Origin: Cytobacillus solani
GTDB lineage: Bacteria; Bacillota; Bacilli; Bacillales; Cytobacillaceae
Direction: 5' to 3'
Assembly: GCF_001420595.1 (NCBI RefSeq)
Contig: NZ_LJIX01000006.1
Location: forward strand, 2,091,650-2,155,649
Length of the DNA: 64,000 nucleotides
The notes beneath the pieces were generated by a model. That model was not told the origin of the DNA. It saw nothing but the letters and a program-made list of their open reading frames with translations, and made no database searches. The translations under genes and the position numbers were made by a program. Positions 8,619-17,800 of this stretch are shown piece by piece. Numbering within the stretch: position 1 is the first letter of the stretch; every line of letters starts with the position of its first letter.

Positions 8619-9050
8619 TTGAAATACATACCATTGGATAATATTGGGGTCTTTATTCATACGATTGATTTAGAAATCACAAACTATGTAAATAATCGTC
8701 TAGCTTCTTTTAAGTTAACTTCCGAGCAAAATTTAGTTATGGCGCTTTTATGGGAGCAAGAAGGAATTTCCCAAAATGAAATTTCGTCAAAATTAAATAA
8801 GGATAAAGCTAGTATAGCAAGGATGGTTTCGACTCTTGAAAAAAAAGGTTATCTTCGCAGAGTGGTATGTCCAAGTGACCGACGCTCAGTTGAAATATAT
8901 TTAACAGCAGAAGGAAGAAAACTTGGAACAGAAGTTATTCCAATTAATAAGGAAATCCTTCAAGTGATTACAAGAGGGATGACGATTGAGGAAATTTCTG
9001 AACTACATACCCTTCTCATAAAAATTCGTGATAATGTAAATCAATTATAG
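8619..9050 (+). CDS. MarR-family transcriptional regulator
   Basis: A winged-helix dimeric regulator of 143 residues from the TTG at 8619, chosen because AAGGA sits 8 bases upstream; ATG 8610 and 8613 are too close to it. The reading helix and wing are visible: EQEGISQNEISSKLNKDKASIARMVSTLEKKGYLRR, then a PSDRRSVEIYLTAEGRKL wing, with helices at both ends for dimerisation. It has its own consensus promoter and palindromic operator. An FMN reductase begins about 70 bases after its stop with no terminator between, so the two probably form an operon responding to a quinone- or redox-type ligand (inference). Confidence 0.85.
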   Translation: MKYIPLDNIGVFIHTIDLEITNYVNNRLASFKLTSEQNLVMALLWEQEGISQNEISSKLNKDKASIARMVSTLEKKGYLRRVVCPSDRRSVEIYLTAEGRKLGTEVIPINKEILQVITRGMTIEEISELHTLLIKIRDNVNQL

Positions 9051-9118
9051 ACTGTTGGTGTAGCAACTGCATGAGGTTGATGTATCAAATGATATTAATA
9101 AACTGGAGGTTTAATTCT

Positions 9119-9664
9119 ATGAAAATTGTTGCAATTGTTGGTAGTATCCGAAAAGAATCATATAATTTGAAACTTGCTAAGTATGTGAAGGAAAGATATA
9201 AAAACTCTTTTGAGTTGGAGATCCTACCTATTGCAGATCTTCCTCATTATGACCAAGATATTGAATCGAATCCCCCTGCCGTTGTTACAGAATTTAAAAG
9301 GAAAGTAGCAGAGGCAGATGCTGTTCTATGGGTGACACCAGAATATAATTATTCCATTCCAGGTGTATTAAAAAATGCAATAGATTGGTTATCACGTGTC
9401 GAAAAAGTCATGATTGGGAAACCATCTTGGATCATGGGTGCGACAATGGGAGCTCTAGGTACAGTAAGGGCTCAGCAGCATTTGCGTGATATTCTATTTT
9501 GCCCAGGTGTTGGTTCACCGCTTTTACCAGGAAATGAAGTGTATGTTGGTGTTATTCATGAAAAGATGGACGAATCAGGCAATCTTACACATGAGCCTAC
9601 GGTTAAATTTCTAGATATGGTTGCTGATAATTTTATGAACTGGTTAAATCAACAGCAAAAATAA
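9119..9664 (+). CDS. NADPH-dependent FMN reductase (flavodoxin-like quinone/azo reductase)
   Basis: A 181-residue flavodoxin-fold oxidoreductase. The phosphate-binding loop is GSIRKESYN near residues 8-16 and the flavin-contacting motif PEYNYSIPGVLKNAIDWLSR lies near residues 78-97; a later GALGTVRAQQHLR segment is also typical of this family (YhdA/ArsH/NQO-like). It is expected to reduce FMN, quinones or azo compounds with NAD(P)H in the cytosol. The ATG at 9119 follows CTGGAGG; an upstream ATG has no site. It sits downstream of a MarR repressor and before a strong terminator, suggesting stress-induced co-expression. Confidence 0.85.
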   Translation: MKIVAIVGSIRKESYNLKLAKYVKERYKNSFELEILPIADLPHYDQDIESNPPAVVTEFKRKVAEADAVLWVTPEYNYSIPGVLKNAIDWLSRVEKVMIGKPSWIMGATMGALGTVRAQQHLRDILFCPGVGSPLLPGNEVYVGVIHEKMDESGNLTHEPTVKFLDMVADNFMNWLNQQQK

Positions 9665-9670
9665 ATAAAA

Positions 9671-9710
9671 AATACTCCCTGTCTAAGCGATAACAGGGAG
9701 TATTTTCTTT
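9671..9710 (+). terminator. Rho-independent terminator of the marR-reductase unit
   Basis: AATACTCCCTGT (9671-9682) pairs perfectly with ACAGGGAGTATT (9693-9704), followed by TTCTTTTT. Confidence 0.85.
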
Positions 9711-9805
9711 TTAATATATCTATCGACAAATCCCCAAATAATATGCCAATATTTTTCAGGATCTACTTTTTCAGCTTCTCCATGGCCAGCGCCTAGAATA
9801 ATTAA
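9683..9805 (-). pseudogene. C-terminal remnant of an alpha/beta hydrolase
   Basis: On the minus strand the frame bounded by stops reads LIILGAGHGEAEKVDPEKYW then HIIWGFVDRYIKK. GAGHGEA carries the catalytic-His region typical of alpha/beta-hydrolase C-termini, where the enzyme ends shortly after. Everything upstream is missing (TAA just before), so only about 40 codons survive. Confidence 0.55.
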
Positions 9806-9906
9806 TTAATCCTTATGATACCAAACTTTTTCACATAAACAACCCTTTCATTTAAACCCATTCTTACTATGATTATTTCATTTTAGTAAAAAAGGGAAAA
9901 AACAAT

Positions 9907-9932
9907 AAAGCTTGAAGAATTCTTCAAGCTTT
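9907..9932. terminator. 26-bp perfect palindrome, terminator for the minus-strand gene
   Basis: A perfect inverted repeat centred on GAATTC with arms AAAGCTTGAAGAA and TTCTTCAAGCTTT lies just past the stop of the minus-strand gene at 9950. The plus-strand A tract at 9889-9905 becomes its U tract. Confidence 0.65.
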
Positions 9933-9949
9933 GAGTCATTTAAATTGGA

Positions 9950-10303
9950 TTATTCTTTTTTCTTGTTTTTGTCATCTTTATCATCTTTTTTCTTATCAGG
10001 CATTGAACGATAAAATTGCGTATTCATACTGCCTTGAACAATATTTTCTAAGAAGAATTCACTGATAAGTTTTAAATAATCCTCGTCATCGAACATTTTT
10101 TTATTTTGTAATTCCATTTCTGCTAATCCTTCATAGGTGGAAAGAAGAGCATATGTATGATCTTGTCCAGTAATAGGGGTTAATATGTCTACCTTGTGGT
10201 CAAATTTTTCGTTTCGAAAGTTCTTTATTGCTGTTAAATTTTCTAACCCTTCGTTGAATTTATCCTGTTTCAATTGAAATGTTTGGTACACATATACTGT
10301 CAA
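9950..10303 (-). CDS. Conserved-looking hypothetical protein with Lys/Asp-rich tail
   Basis: A 117-residue protein of unrecognised family. The N-terminal half (MTVYVYQTFQLKQDKFNEGL) suggests a dimeric ferredoxin-like alpha/beta barrel as in NIPSNAP or antibiotic-monooxygenase-like proteins, based on pattern only. The last 17 residues are almost all Lys, Asp and Glu (PDKKKDDKDDKNKKKE). There is no signal peptide or membrane segment, so it is probably cytosolic. A TTG start follows GGGAGGG 9 bases upstream. It is monocistronic with a palindromic terminator. Confidence 0.6.
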   Translation of the reverse strand: MTVYVYQTFQLKQDKFNEGLENLTAIKNFRNEKFDHKVDILTPITGQDHTYALLSTYEGLAEMELQNKKMFDDEDYLKLISEFFLENIVQGSMNTQFYRSMPDKKKDDKDDKNKKKE

Positions 10304-10428
10304 TTAAAGCCCTCCCGATTATGAATATACTCTCTTCTTAGTATCTCCATTTCTTATTTTTTATAATCTGCAAACGATGTTAACGCAGGACAGATGAAAG
10401 TAAATATTAGTGATGCTTTTTCTGTAAG

Positions 10429-10593
10429 GTTGAAGAAGCAAAGGAAATTCTTCCCCAATCAAAAGATAATGTATACAAGTGGTGACCCGATGCTTTAATT
10501 GCCATGAATGAGGGAAATAAGAACAAATCTGCTGAATTTAAGTCCCGGCTAAAGGATCCTAAATTTGTGAAGTATCTTAAGAAAAAGTGTTGA
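10429..10593 (+). pseudogene. Degraded reading frame, unknown family
   Basis: Without a start codon, the frame reads VEEAKEILPQSKDNVYKW, one TGA, then PDALIAMNEGNKNKSAEF and KSRLKDPKFVKYLKKKC before a stop. Codon use and hydrophilic helical character look protein-like. It appears to be the 3' end of a decayed gene; I do not recognise it. Confidence 0.3.
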
Positions 10594-10682
10594 TTGTAGG
10601 GAATTGTCCAAGCAATTTGTTTGATTTGAAATAATATAGTATGGAAGATCTCCTCCTTAAGGTCTGTGGTCTACCTTTGAAA

Positions 10683-10717
10683 CCGTTCATCATGATTTAG
10701 ATGATGAGCGGCTTTTT
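10683..10717 (+). terminator. Rho-independent terminator downstream of the degraded frame
   Basis: CCGTTCATCAT (10683-10693) pairs with ATGATGAGCGG (10701-10711) with one G-U pair, followed by CTTTTTTC. Confidence 0.75.
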
Positions 10718-10812
10718 TCATTTTCATTCTGGAGGATCTGTCTCAAAAGTCTTTTAGAAATATGGTAAAATATATAAAATATTTCTAAAACAGCATGAAA
10801 TGAGGAACAATA

Positions 10813-11800
10813 ATGAAGATCACTGTAAGAAAAAAGTTAATTTTTTGATTTTTATTCGTGCTATTGTTATTTGCAATTGTTGCGGGCATTTCAAATGTTC
10901 AACTTAAAAAAGTAAATGAGTGAGGAATTAGCAGCAGGTGCTGAACAAAGTGCAAATGCTTCATAGCAGGTAGCTCAGATTACTCAGCAAAATGCATCCA
11001 GTATAGAAAGGCAAATTTCTGGTTTTCAAGAAACAACAAACTCTATCCACCAGATGAATATAAGTATACAAGAAATAACAAAAAGCAGTATAGAAATGAA
11101 GGATGTCACAGAAAAAGCAAATCTTCTTACAATCGATGGAGAGAAATCTGTTGGAAATATAGTTAAGCAATTAAACGAAGTGAATAAATCCGTCGAAAGT
11201 GCAGCTAAAGCCATCCAGTTACTTGAAAGTCGTTCAATAGAGATTCGTAATATTATAGGAATGATTACAAATATTGCGGAACAGACCAATCTATTAGCAT
11301 TGAATGCGGCTATTGAAGCGGCTAGGGCAGGAGTACATGGAAAAGGTTTTGCTGTAGTTGCTGATGAAGTGCGTAAACTTGCAGAGGAATCAAGGATTTC
11401 TGCAGAGCAGATTCAGAATATGATTGAAATGATCCAACTAGAGACAAATCAGGCTGTCCATGCAATGAACGCAAGCAATAATCATGTATTGGTTGTACTT
11501 GAAGATTCGAGGAAAACAAGGAGCGCTTTCTCGGAAATAGCTGAAACTATGGAGGAAGCGACAGGGAAAGTAACCAATGTATCTATTCTTCTTGAGAAAT
11601 TATCAGACCTTTCTGTTCAAATTACGAAAGTGATATCAAATGTTAAAGATATTTCCGAACAGAACATTATTGCTATGGAGGAAGCAGCTGCTGCTACGGA
11701 GGAGCAATTGGCAACGATGGAGGAAGTTTCTGCTTTATCTTCATCGCTTGCAAAGATCGCAGCAGAAATGCAGTTCGCCGCATCAAAGTTTAAACTATAA
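10813..11800 (+). pseudogene. Methyl-accepting chemotaxis protein, internally deleted with nonsense codons
   Basis: ATG 10813 after ATGAGGAAC starts MKITVRKKLIF, a typical receptor N-terminus, but a TGA interrupts the first membrane helix (then FLFVLLLFAIVAGISNVQLKKVNE and TGA). The sensor and HAMP regions are gone; coding resumes at EELAAGAEQSANAS, has a TAG, and continues [17 protein letters not shown] into an intact signalling domain from about 11054 with the tip [19 protein letters not shown]. The ATG at 11054 lacks a good ribosome-binding site. It is best read as a dead receptor gene whose cytoplasmic tail is still open. Confidence 0.75.
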
Positions 11801-11841
11801 TAATTATGGATAAAAAAGGTAATTCTATGTGACTTAAAGGA

Positions 11842-11870
11842 AGTACTAGCATGATGCTAGTACTTTTTAC
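11842..11870 (+). terminator. Rho-independent terminator of the chemoreceptor remnant
   Basis: AGTACTAGCAT (11842-11852) pairs perfectly with ATGCTAGTACT (11854-11864), followed by TTTTTAC. The loop is a single base on paper, so the functional stem is likely shorter. Confidence 0.7.
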
Positions 11871-11886
11871 ATTTTTCGGCAGATAC

Positions 11887-12156
11887 TTACTCTTTTTTCT
11901 TACCATTTTTGTCAAAGAAGGTCTGTTTAAGCATTTGATGACCTAATACGGCTACACCTGCAGCAATGATTCCATTAATGAGCCCTATGAAGGAAAATCC
12001 AAACGCAAAACTTCCGATGAGGATAGAGACTAGCAGAATGACCCAGATAATCATCCAATTAGGAATAGCTGGTGTTTGTTTTAAAGCGAATCCGAGCACC
12101 CATAGAGCGGGAACGAGCATTAGGTAATTTTGGTTTAAATAAGATAGTAAATCCAA
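11887..12156 (-). CDS. Phage-holin-family small membrane protein
   Basis: An 89-residue protein with about three hydrophobic helices (LVPALWVLGFALK, WMIIWVILLVSILIGSFAFG, LINGIIAAGVAVLGHQML) and a Lys-rich cytosolic tail (DKNGKKKE). The pattern LxPxxWVLGFALKxTP followed by a GxINGIIAAGVAVxxHQ helix is typical of Bacillus phage-holin-family proteins. TTG 12156 is chosen because AAGGAGG precedes it at good spacing; GTG 12165 is too close. No amidase or phage gene adjoins it, so it may be a domesticated holin-like protein. It is divergent from the DUF1659 gene. Confidence 0.7.
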   Translation of the reverse strand: MDLLSYLNQNYLMLVPALWVLGFALKQTPAIPNWMIIWVILLVSILIGSFAFGFSFIGLINGIIAAGVAVLGHQMLKQTFFDKNGKKKE

Positions 12157-12316
12157 CGTGTTCACCTCCTTGCTTGTTTCCTACTATTCTATGAAAATTG
12201 GAAGTTTTTGTTTGTTTCTTTATCCAAGGTTACCCGACACATACAAATAAATCTGCTTTTATCATGTCCTTTTCTCTTCTTTACTTATATATAAAGGGTG
12301 AGGGGAGGTGAAAAAC

Positions 12317-12535
12317 ATGGCACAAGCTTTGATGGTTGACTCAAAAATTCGACTAAGCTTTGAAACAGGTATGAATGACAAAGGTGAACCTGTTTATAAG
12401 TCGAAAACAATCGGGAATGTAAAGAAAACGGCAAGTGCAGATCAAATTCATGAAACAGCTCAAGCACTTGCCTCTCTCTGCAATGACCCGCTTGTAACAG
12501 TTGTAAGGAATGACAGTTTTGATATTGTTGGGTAA
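12317..12535 (+). CDS. DUF1659 family small protein
   Basis: A 72-residue cytosolic protein starting MAQALMVDSKIRLSFETG, with the conserved middle GEPVYKSKTIGNVK and the C-terminal DPLVTVVRNDSFDIVG, typical of DUF1659. ATG 12317 lies 7 bases after AGGGGAGGTG. It is followed by a DUF2922 gene and a YvrJ gene, a trio repeatedly seen in Bacillaceae genomes; no biochemical function is known. Confidence 0.85.
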   Translation: MAQALMVDSKIRLSFETGMNDKGEPVYKSKTIGNVKKTASADQIHETAQALASLCNDPLVTVVRNDSFDIVG

Positions 12536-12585
12536 TAGCGATGAATTCTGCGAGAAAGAACAAATATTTAAGAGGAGGTGAAATC

Positions 12586-12804
12586 ATGGCAAAATCATTA
12601 GAATTATCTTTCTTAACAGAGAACGGGAAATTATCCAAGCTTTCAATCGATAACCCAAAGGAACCAATCAATCCGGCTGCAGTTAAGCAAGCCATGGAAC
12701 AAATAATTTCTGCAAATATTATTCAAACCGTGAATGGGGACTTAGTTGCCTCTGAAGGTGTAAGAGTCATTGAAAGGAATGTCATAGATTACAAATTAGT
12801 ATAA
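12586..12804 (+). CDS. DUF2922 family small protein
   Basis: A 72-residue protein, MAKSLELSFLTENGKLSKLS then NPKEPINPAAVKQAMEQIIS, matching DUF2922 in length and in the paired beta-strands. ATG 12586 follows AGAGGAGGTG. It lies 50 bases after the DUF1659 gene and is clearly co-transcribed with it. Both proteins have a similar strand-helix layout, suggesting they are distant relatives that might pair; that is inference. Confidence 0.85.
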   Translation: MAKSLELSFLTENGKLSKLSIDNPKEPINPAAVKQAMEQIISANIIQTVNGDLVASEGVRVIERNVIDYKLV

Positions 12805-12812
12805 GCATCACT

Positions 12813-12842
12813 GGGCTGTTCATGTGTATGAACGGCCCTTTT
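12813..12842 (+). terminator. Rho-independent terminator after the DUF2922 gene
   Basis: GGGCTGTTCAT (12813-12823) pairs with ATGAACGGCCC (12828-12838) with one G-U pair, followed by TTTTC. It may partly terminate before the YvrJ gene. Confidence 0.75.
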
Positions 12843-12870
12843 CAAATAGTTGAAGAAAGGAGTTTGGAGG

Positions 12871-13008
12871 ATGGAAGAGTTAATCCCGTTCATTAGCGAA
12901 GTTGGCTTTCCGATTATTGTGACGCTCTTTTTGCTGCACCGAATTGAGGCAAAATTGGACGTAGTGGTTACATCAATTCAAAGCCTTCCCGAACGACTGA
13001 AAGAATAG
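12871..13008 (+). CDS. YvrJ-family short membrane peptide
   Basis: A 45-residue peptide: MEELIPFISEVGFPIIVTLF then LLHRIEAKLDVVV and a short charged end. One hydrophobic helix followed by the LLxRIExKLD motif is the YvrJ family hallmark. GGAGTTTGGAGG precedes the ATG. It is third in the DUF1659-DUF2922-YvrJ trio. Function is unknown. Confidence 0.8.
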   Translation: MEELIPFISEVGFPIIVTLFLLHRIEAKLDVVVTSIQSLPERLKE

Positions 13009-13038
13009 ATAACAAGACTACCATTATCACTTGTAAGA

Positions 13039-13067
13039 TTGACTTATTTTTCTAATAGTGTTAAATT
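13039..13067 (+). promoter_or_regulatory. Promoter and long leader of the cold-shock gene
   Basis: TTGACT (13039-13044), 17 bases, TAAATT (13062-13067). The start codon is about 150 bases downstream, giving a long untranslated leader as is usual for csp genes, where the leader controls translation at low temperature. No leader structure was modelled. Confidence 0.5.
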
Positions 13068-13220
13068 TAATGTAGCCGTTATGCATCGTATTATATTTTT
13101 GCAAGCCGATTTTTCCAAAGATTTAATCGTTTGGATGAGTAATGATGAGTAAAAGTTATAATCGTTGTGAATGGTGAATTAACACATGGCTAGTTATTGC
13201 CAATAGGAGGATTTTTTCTT

Positions 13221-13421
13221 ATGAAAAACGGTAAAGTTAAATGGTTTAACGCTGAAAAAGGTTTCGGATTCATCGAAGCTGAAGATGGAAACGACGTATT
13301 TGTACATTACTCTGCTATCCAAACTGAAGGTTTCAAATCTTTAGAAGAAGGCCAAGAAGTATCTTTCGAAGTTGTTGAAGGTGCTCGTGGACCACAAGCT
13401 GCTAACGTAACTAAACTATAA
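13221..13421 (+). CDS. Cold-shock protein (CspA/CspB type)
   Basis: A 66-residue single-domain OB-fold RNA chaperone. RNP1 is [11 protein letters not shown] and RNP2 is VFVHYSAI; the [17 protein letters not shown] start is diagnostic. ATG 13221 follows TAGGAGG. Codons are those of a highly expressed gene (AAC, GAA, GGT), and a strong terminator follows. It binds single-stranded RNA and DNA to melt secondary structure; which of the species' csp paralogues it is cannot be told. Confidence 0.93.
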   Translation: MKNGKVKWFNAEKGFGFIEAEDGNDVFVHYSAIQTEGFKSLEEGQEVSFEVVEGARGPQAANVTKL

Positions 13422-13438
13422 TTGACAAACTAATAATG

Positions 13439-13473
13439 AAACAGTCCTGTTCTATTGGCGGGACTGTTTTTTT
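13439..13473 (+). terminator. Rho-independent terminator of csp
   Basis: AAACAGTCC (13439-13447) pairs with GGACTGTTT (13461-13469), followed by a T run. The following 220 bases contain no convincing gene; a weaker hairpin (AGGCACC / GGTGTCT) occurs near 13624-13642. Confidence 0.75.
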
Positions 13474-13686
13474 ATTTATCTGCGCATTAATTTTGGTGGA
13501 ATATTTACAGCTAACATTGGATTTCATAGAAAAGTTCTGCAAAAGGTGCATTCAAATGATAAATTTCAGGAAATTGAAGAAGGGCAAAGTCCCCTGCATC
13601 CCCGTGATCTGCACTAATCGAACCAGGCACCTAAAGGGTGTCTTATTTTTTCCTCTAAAAGAAGAAATCTCATAAATGATGAATTT

Positions 13687-13695
13687 TGATATAAT
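13687..13695 (+). promoter_or_regulatory. Extended -10 promoter of sbcDC
   Basis: TGATATAAT is a perfect extended -10 element, 35 bases before the sbcD start. No good -35 box is visible, which extended -10 promoters tolerate. Confidence 0.5.
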
Positions 13696-13729
13696 GATTG
13701 ATAAGAGCAAGTAAGGAGATGAGAATGGA

Positions 13730-14875
13730 ATGAAATTTATTCATACGGCTGACTGGCATTTAGGTAAGCTTGTTCATGGCCTATATATGACAGAAGATCA
13801 GCGGTACTTTCTAAATAAATTTGTTGAGTTAGTAGAGGAAGAGCAGCCAGACGCAGTTGTTATCGCGGGAGACTTATATGATCGCTCAGTTCCGCCGACA
13901 GATGCTGTCGAACTGCTCAACGAAATTCTATTTAAAATAAATGTAGAATTAAAGACGCCTATTGTTGCTATTGGGGGCAATCATGATAGTGCAGAGAGAC
14001 TATCATTCGGAAGTTCGTGGTACAAGCAAAGTCAATTCTTTTTAACTGGCAAGCTTGAAATGGACATTCAGCCGATACATATACATGGTGTGAATTTTTA
14101 CCTTGTCCCATATGCAGAACCAGGTATGGTTAGACATCTATTAAATGATGAATCTATTCATTCGCACCAAGATGCAATGAAAGCTGTCATTGGAAAAATA
14201 GAACAACATTTGAACCCTAATGAGCCGAATGTTTTTGTTGGACATGCCTTTGTCCTTGGAGGTCAAACGAGTGATTCAGAGCGAACATTATCTGTTGGAG
14301 GCTCTGGTTGCGTGGGGTCAGAATTATTTGAGCCATTTTCCTATACAGCATTAGGACATTTGCATAGTCCGGATGCGATTAAGCACCCAACGGTCCGCTA
14401 TTCAGGTTCCCTCTTAAAATATTCCTTCTCAGAAGCCAAACAAGAGAAATCAATTTCGATTATTGAAATGAAGGACAATGGCCAATTTGATTTACGCATC
14501 CGTTCTATTACTCCGAAGAATGATTTACGGGAGCTTGAAGGTCATCTGGATGAGCTGATGGATCCAAGTATTTACGAGAAACAAAATGTGAATGATTACT
14601 TGAAAATTATTTTACATGATGAAGGGGCGTTAATTGATCCAATAAATAAGCTGCGTCAAATCTATCCGAATGTGCTGCATCTTGAACGGAAAATAGCCAT
14701 GACGGATATGAAGAAAAAGCAGTCTTTTTCCTCAGTAAAGGAAGACAAGAAGTCCGAGCTTGAGCTGTTTAAACAATTTTATGAGGAGATGACGACTTCG
14801 GAATTTACAGATGAAAAAAATATAGTTATGGCTGAAGTAATCGAGAAAACGTTAAAGGAGGAAGCCGGAAGATGA
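13730..14875 (+). CDS. sbcD: DNA repair exonuclease SbcD
   Basis: A 381-residue calcineurin-type metallophosphoesterase nuclease, partner of SbcC (Mre11-Rad50 type). Metal-binding motifs are in order: DWHLGK near residue 8, GDLYDRSVPP near 47, GNHDSAERLSFGS near 83, GHAFVLGG near 168 and GHLH near 206. The complex processes hairpins and protein-blocked DNA ends. The ATG lies after AAGGAGATGAG. Its last four bases overlap the sbcC start (ATGA), indicating coupled translation and equal stoichiometry. Confidence 0.95.
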   Translation: MKFIHTADWHLGKLVHGLYMTEDQRYFLNKFVELVEEEQPDAVVIAGDLYDRSVPPTDAVELLNEILFKINVELKTPIVAIGGNHDSAERLSFGSSWYKQSQFFLTGKLEMDIQPIHIHGVNFYLVPYAEPGMVRHLLNDESIHSHQDAMKAVIGKIEQHLNPNEPNVFVGHAFVLGGQTSDSERTLSVGGSGCVGSELFEPFSYTALGHLHSPDAIKHPTVRYSGSLLKYSFSEAKQEKSISIIEMKDNGQFDLRIRSITPKNDLRELEGHLDELMDPSIYEKQNVNDYLKIILHDEGALIDPINKLRQIYPNVLHLERKIAMTDMKKKQSFSSVKEDKKSELELFKQFYEEMTTSEFTDEKNIVMAEVIEKTLKEEAGR

Positions 14876-17800
14876 AACCGTTAAAATTAACGATGCAAGC
14901 ATTCGGCCCGTATGCTGGATGCGAGCATATCGATTTTACGAAGCTTGGCAGCCGGACAATGTTCGTTATATCAGGTAAAACCGGTTCAGGGAAAACAACC
15001 ATTTTTGACGGGATCAGCTATGCGATTTATGGGAAGGCAAGTGGAGAAGATCGAAACGGACCTGATCTTCGAAGCCAGTTTGCTAAAGATGAAACAGTGA
15101 CAGAGGTGTCATTAGAATTTACATTAAGAAACAAAACCTATTTCATTACGAGATCTCCGCAGCAGGAAAAGAAAAAAGCACGTGGAGATGGATTTACAAC
15201 AATAGGTGCAAAGGCAGAGTTATATGTATATGACACAGATGGAAATAGACAGCTACTTGCCGCTAATGTTCGTGATGTGGATGAAAAAGTAAAAGAAATT
15301 ATGATTATTGACAGTAATCAATTTAGACAAATATTAATGATACCTCAAGGGGAGTTCCGAAAGCTGCTCACATCTGAAAGTAAGGATAAGGAAGTGATTC
15401 TGCAGCGACTTTTCCACACACAAATCTATAAACGGATTGAAGAAAAATTAAAGGAAGATGCAGTTGAACTCAGAAAAATGGTAGAAAAGCAAGTGGAGCA
15501 TCGGAACCAGGCCATCCAAAATATCCATGTACTTTATAATGAAGAGCTAAAAGGATATCAAGCTGCTGGCAGTTTAAATGATCATCTTATTATGCCATTA
15601 TTACAGACAGAAATTAGCAAAATGTCAGAGGAGCTTGAGAAACTTGCAGATTACTTAAAGATAAAGCAAGAGGAAAGAAATGCTCTTCAGCAAAAGCTAT
15701 ATGAAGCAGAAGCAATTGCTAAACAGTTAAAGGCAAAGGATGATTTGCAAAGCAGGAAGGAAGAACTTGAAAAGGAAATAGAAAAATACTCTCACATCGA
15801 AGTGCAAATCAATCTCGCTCAAAAAGCTGCAGTCCTTGCACAGCAGGAAGAACTTTGCCATCACTTGAAAAAAGAAGTAGATGCAGCAAATCGTGAGCTT
15901 TCCATATTAAAGGAGGAAATTTCTCATCTTACTATCCAGCTCAAAGAGCAGGAAGAGAAATGGGAAGCTGAAAAAGAACGTGAGCTAGAAAGAACGGCAA
16001 TTGGCGAGCAAATTAGTTATTTGAATAATTTAAAGTCAGATATTCAATCTTTTGCAAGTGTTCAAAAGGAAGTGCAGGAACTAGGAAGGGAGCTTGAAAA
16101 TTGTTCAAGGGAGAAGTCAGCATTAGAAGAAATGGAAAAAAGGATTGACAAAAACATTCTGGCCTTAAAAGAAGAAAAGCAGGAGATCGATCATAATCAG
16201 TTAAAGTTAGTAGAAGTCTCACACAAGCTAGAAAAGTTAGCTGGAGAAATTTCACTTATTATTAAATTTGAGGACCAAAAATTCCGATTAGAACAGGCAA
16301 CTAGTCAATTTGAAAAGAAAAAAAAGTTTTTGGCTAATGCTGTTGCAAGGTTAGCTGATGCCAAGAGTATGACTTTGGAATTGGAACAAAAATGGCTTCA
16401 TGGACAAGCTAGTTTACTTGCGAATAAGCTACAGGATGGGGAAGCATGTCCCGTATGCGGCTCTGAACATCATCCAAAAATTGTAACTACAGCAGCTGAA
16501 ATTCCAAATGAAAAAGACATTAAAATGGCCAAACAGCAATATGATGAAATTGAAAAGGAAAAGGGCAGTGCTGAAAAAGCTTTTTATGAAGTTCAATCCA
16601 TTATTCTGTCATTAAAGGAAACGGTAAATAATAGTATCGAAGATATTCAAAGACAGCAGCCCGATTTATCTCCTGCTGATTTTCCAGTATATAAACATAC
16701 AATCATGTCAAAGCGACAAGAGTTAGAAGCAACACATCTATTGCTGACAAAAAGTGTTGAGCGGCTTTCCATTTGGGCAAAGGAATTACAGACATTCGAA
16801 CAGGATAAAGAGAAAAATGATAGTGAACTTCAAAAAAAGAATGAGCAGTTAAATGAAACGACCATTCTATATACGGAAAAGAAAACGTATTTAAAACGAA
16901 TGATGGAAAGCATACCTGAAGACCTCCGCACCATTGATGCTTTTGAAGCGCGTCTAATGGAGTCTGTAAAAAAACAAAATGAATTAATGCATAGATTAGA
17001 ATCGGCTCAGCGTTTGTATCAGGACAGCAGAGAGAAATTACTATTAGTAAAGACGAAGTATGAAACTATTGAAATGAATACGAAACAAACAAATGAGCAG
17101 CTAGTAAAAGAAAGAGCAGCATTCGTTGACCGCATGAAGGAACAAGGCTTTGCAGCTTATGGAGAGTATAATGGTGCAAAAAAATCGGATCAAGAAATCA
17201 AGCTGCTGGAGAAAGCATTCATCGAATATCGTGAGGAAGTTCGTTCAGTTAATGATCGCTACAATGAATTGCACGAGCTGTTAGCAAAGATTGAGAAACC
17301 AGATATGGATAAGCTAAATGCTGCGTTCACTAATATTGATGTGCAAATTCGATCGCTGCAGGAAGCATATACAAATCTATTTATGAAAAAAAGAGATAAT
17401 GAGGAATTAGAGAGTAAAATAAATCAAATTAATGAAAAAATGAAGGCACTTGAAGAAAAATACAAGGTAATTGGCCATTTGTCAGAGATTGCTAAAGGCC
17501 AAAACACATATCGGATTACTTTCGAAAGATTTGTTTTAGCTTCGTTTCTTGACGACATTCTAAATGAAGCAAATGGCAGGCTTAGAAAAATGACGAGTGG
17601 AAGATATGAGCTTATCAGGAAAACGGATCGCTCAAAAGGTAATGTTCAAAGTGGTTTAGAATTGCTCGTTTTTGACCAATATACAGGTCAGGAGCGTCAT
17701 GTGAAAACATTATCTGGCGGTGAAAGCTTTAAGGCTGCACTTGCACTTGCTCTAGGGTTAGCAGACGTAGTGCAACAATATGCTGGAGGCGTCTCACTTG

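Noticed and set aside
10813-10925. TGA codons in the chemoreceptor as possible selenocysteine sites, since selB is in the window
   Set aside because: One lies in a hydrophobic helix, the other ends a truncated segment, and a TAG follows; no Cys homology or SECIS-like hairpin is apparent.
13436-13675. 79-codon frame after the cold-shock gene
   Set aside because: It begins inside the csp terminator, has no ribosome-binding site, and shows no protein-like motif.
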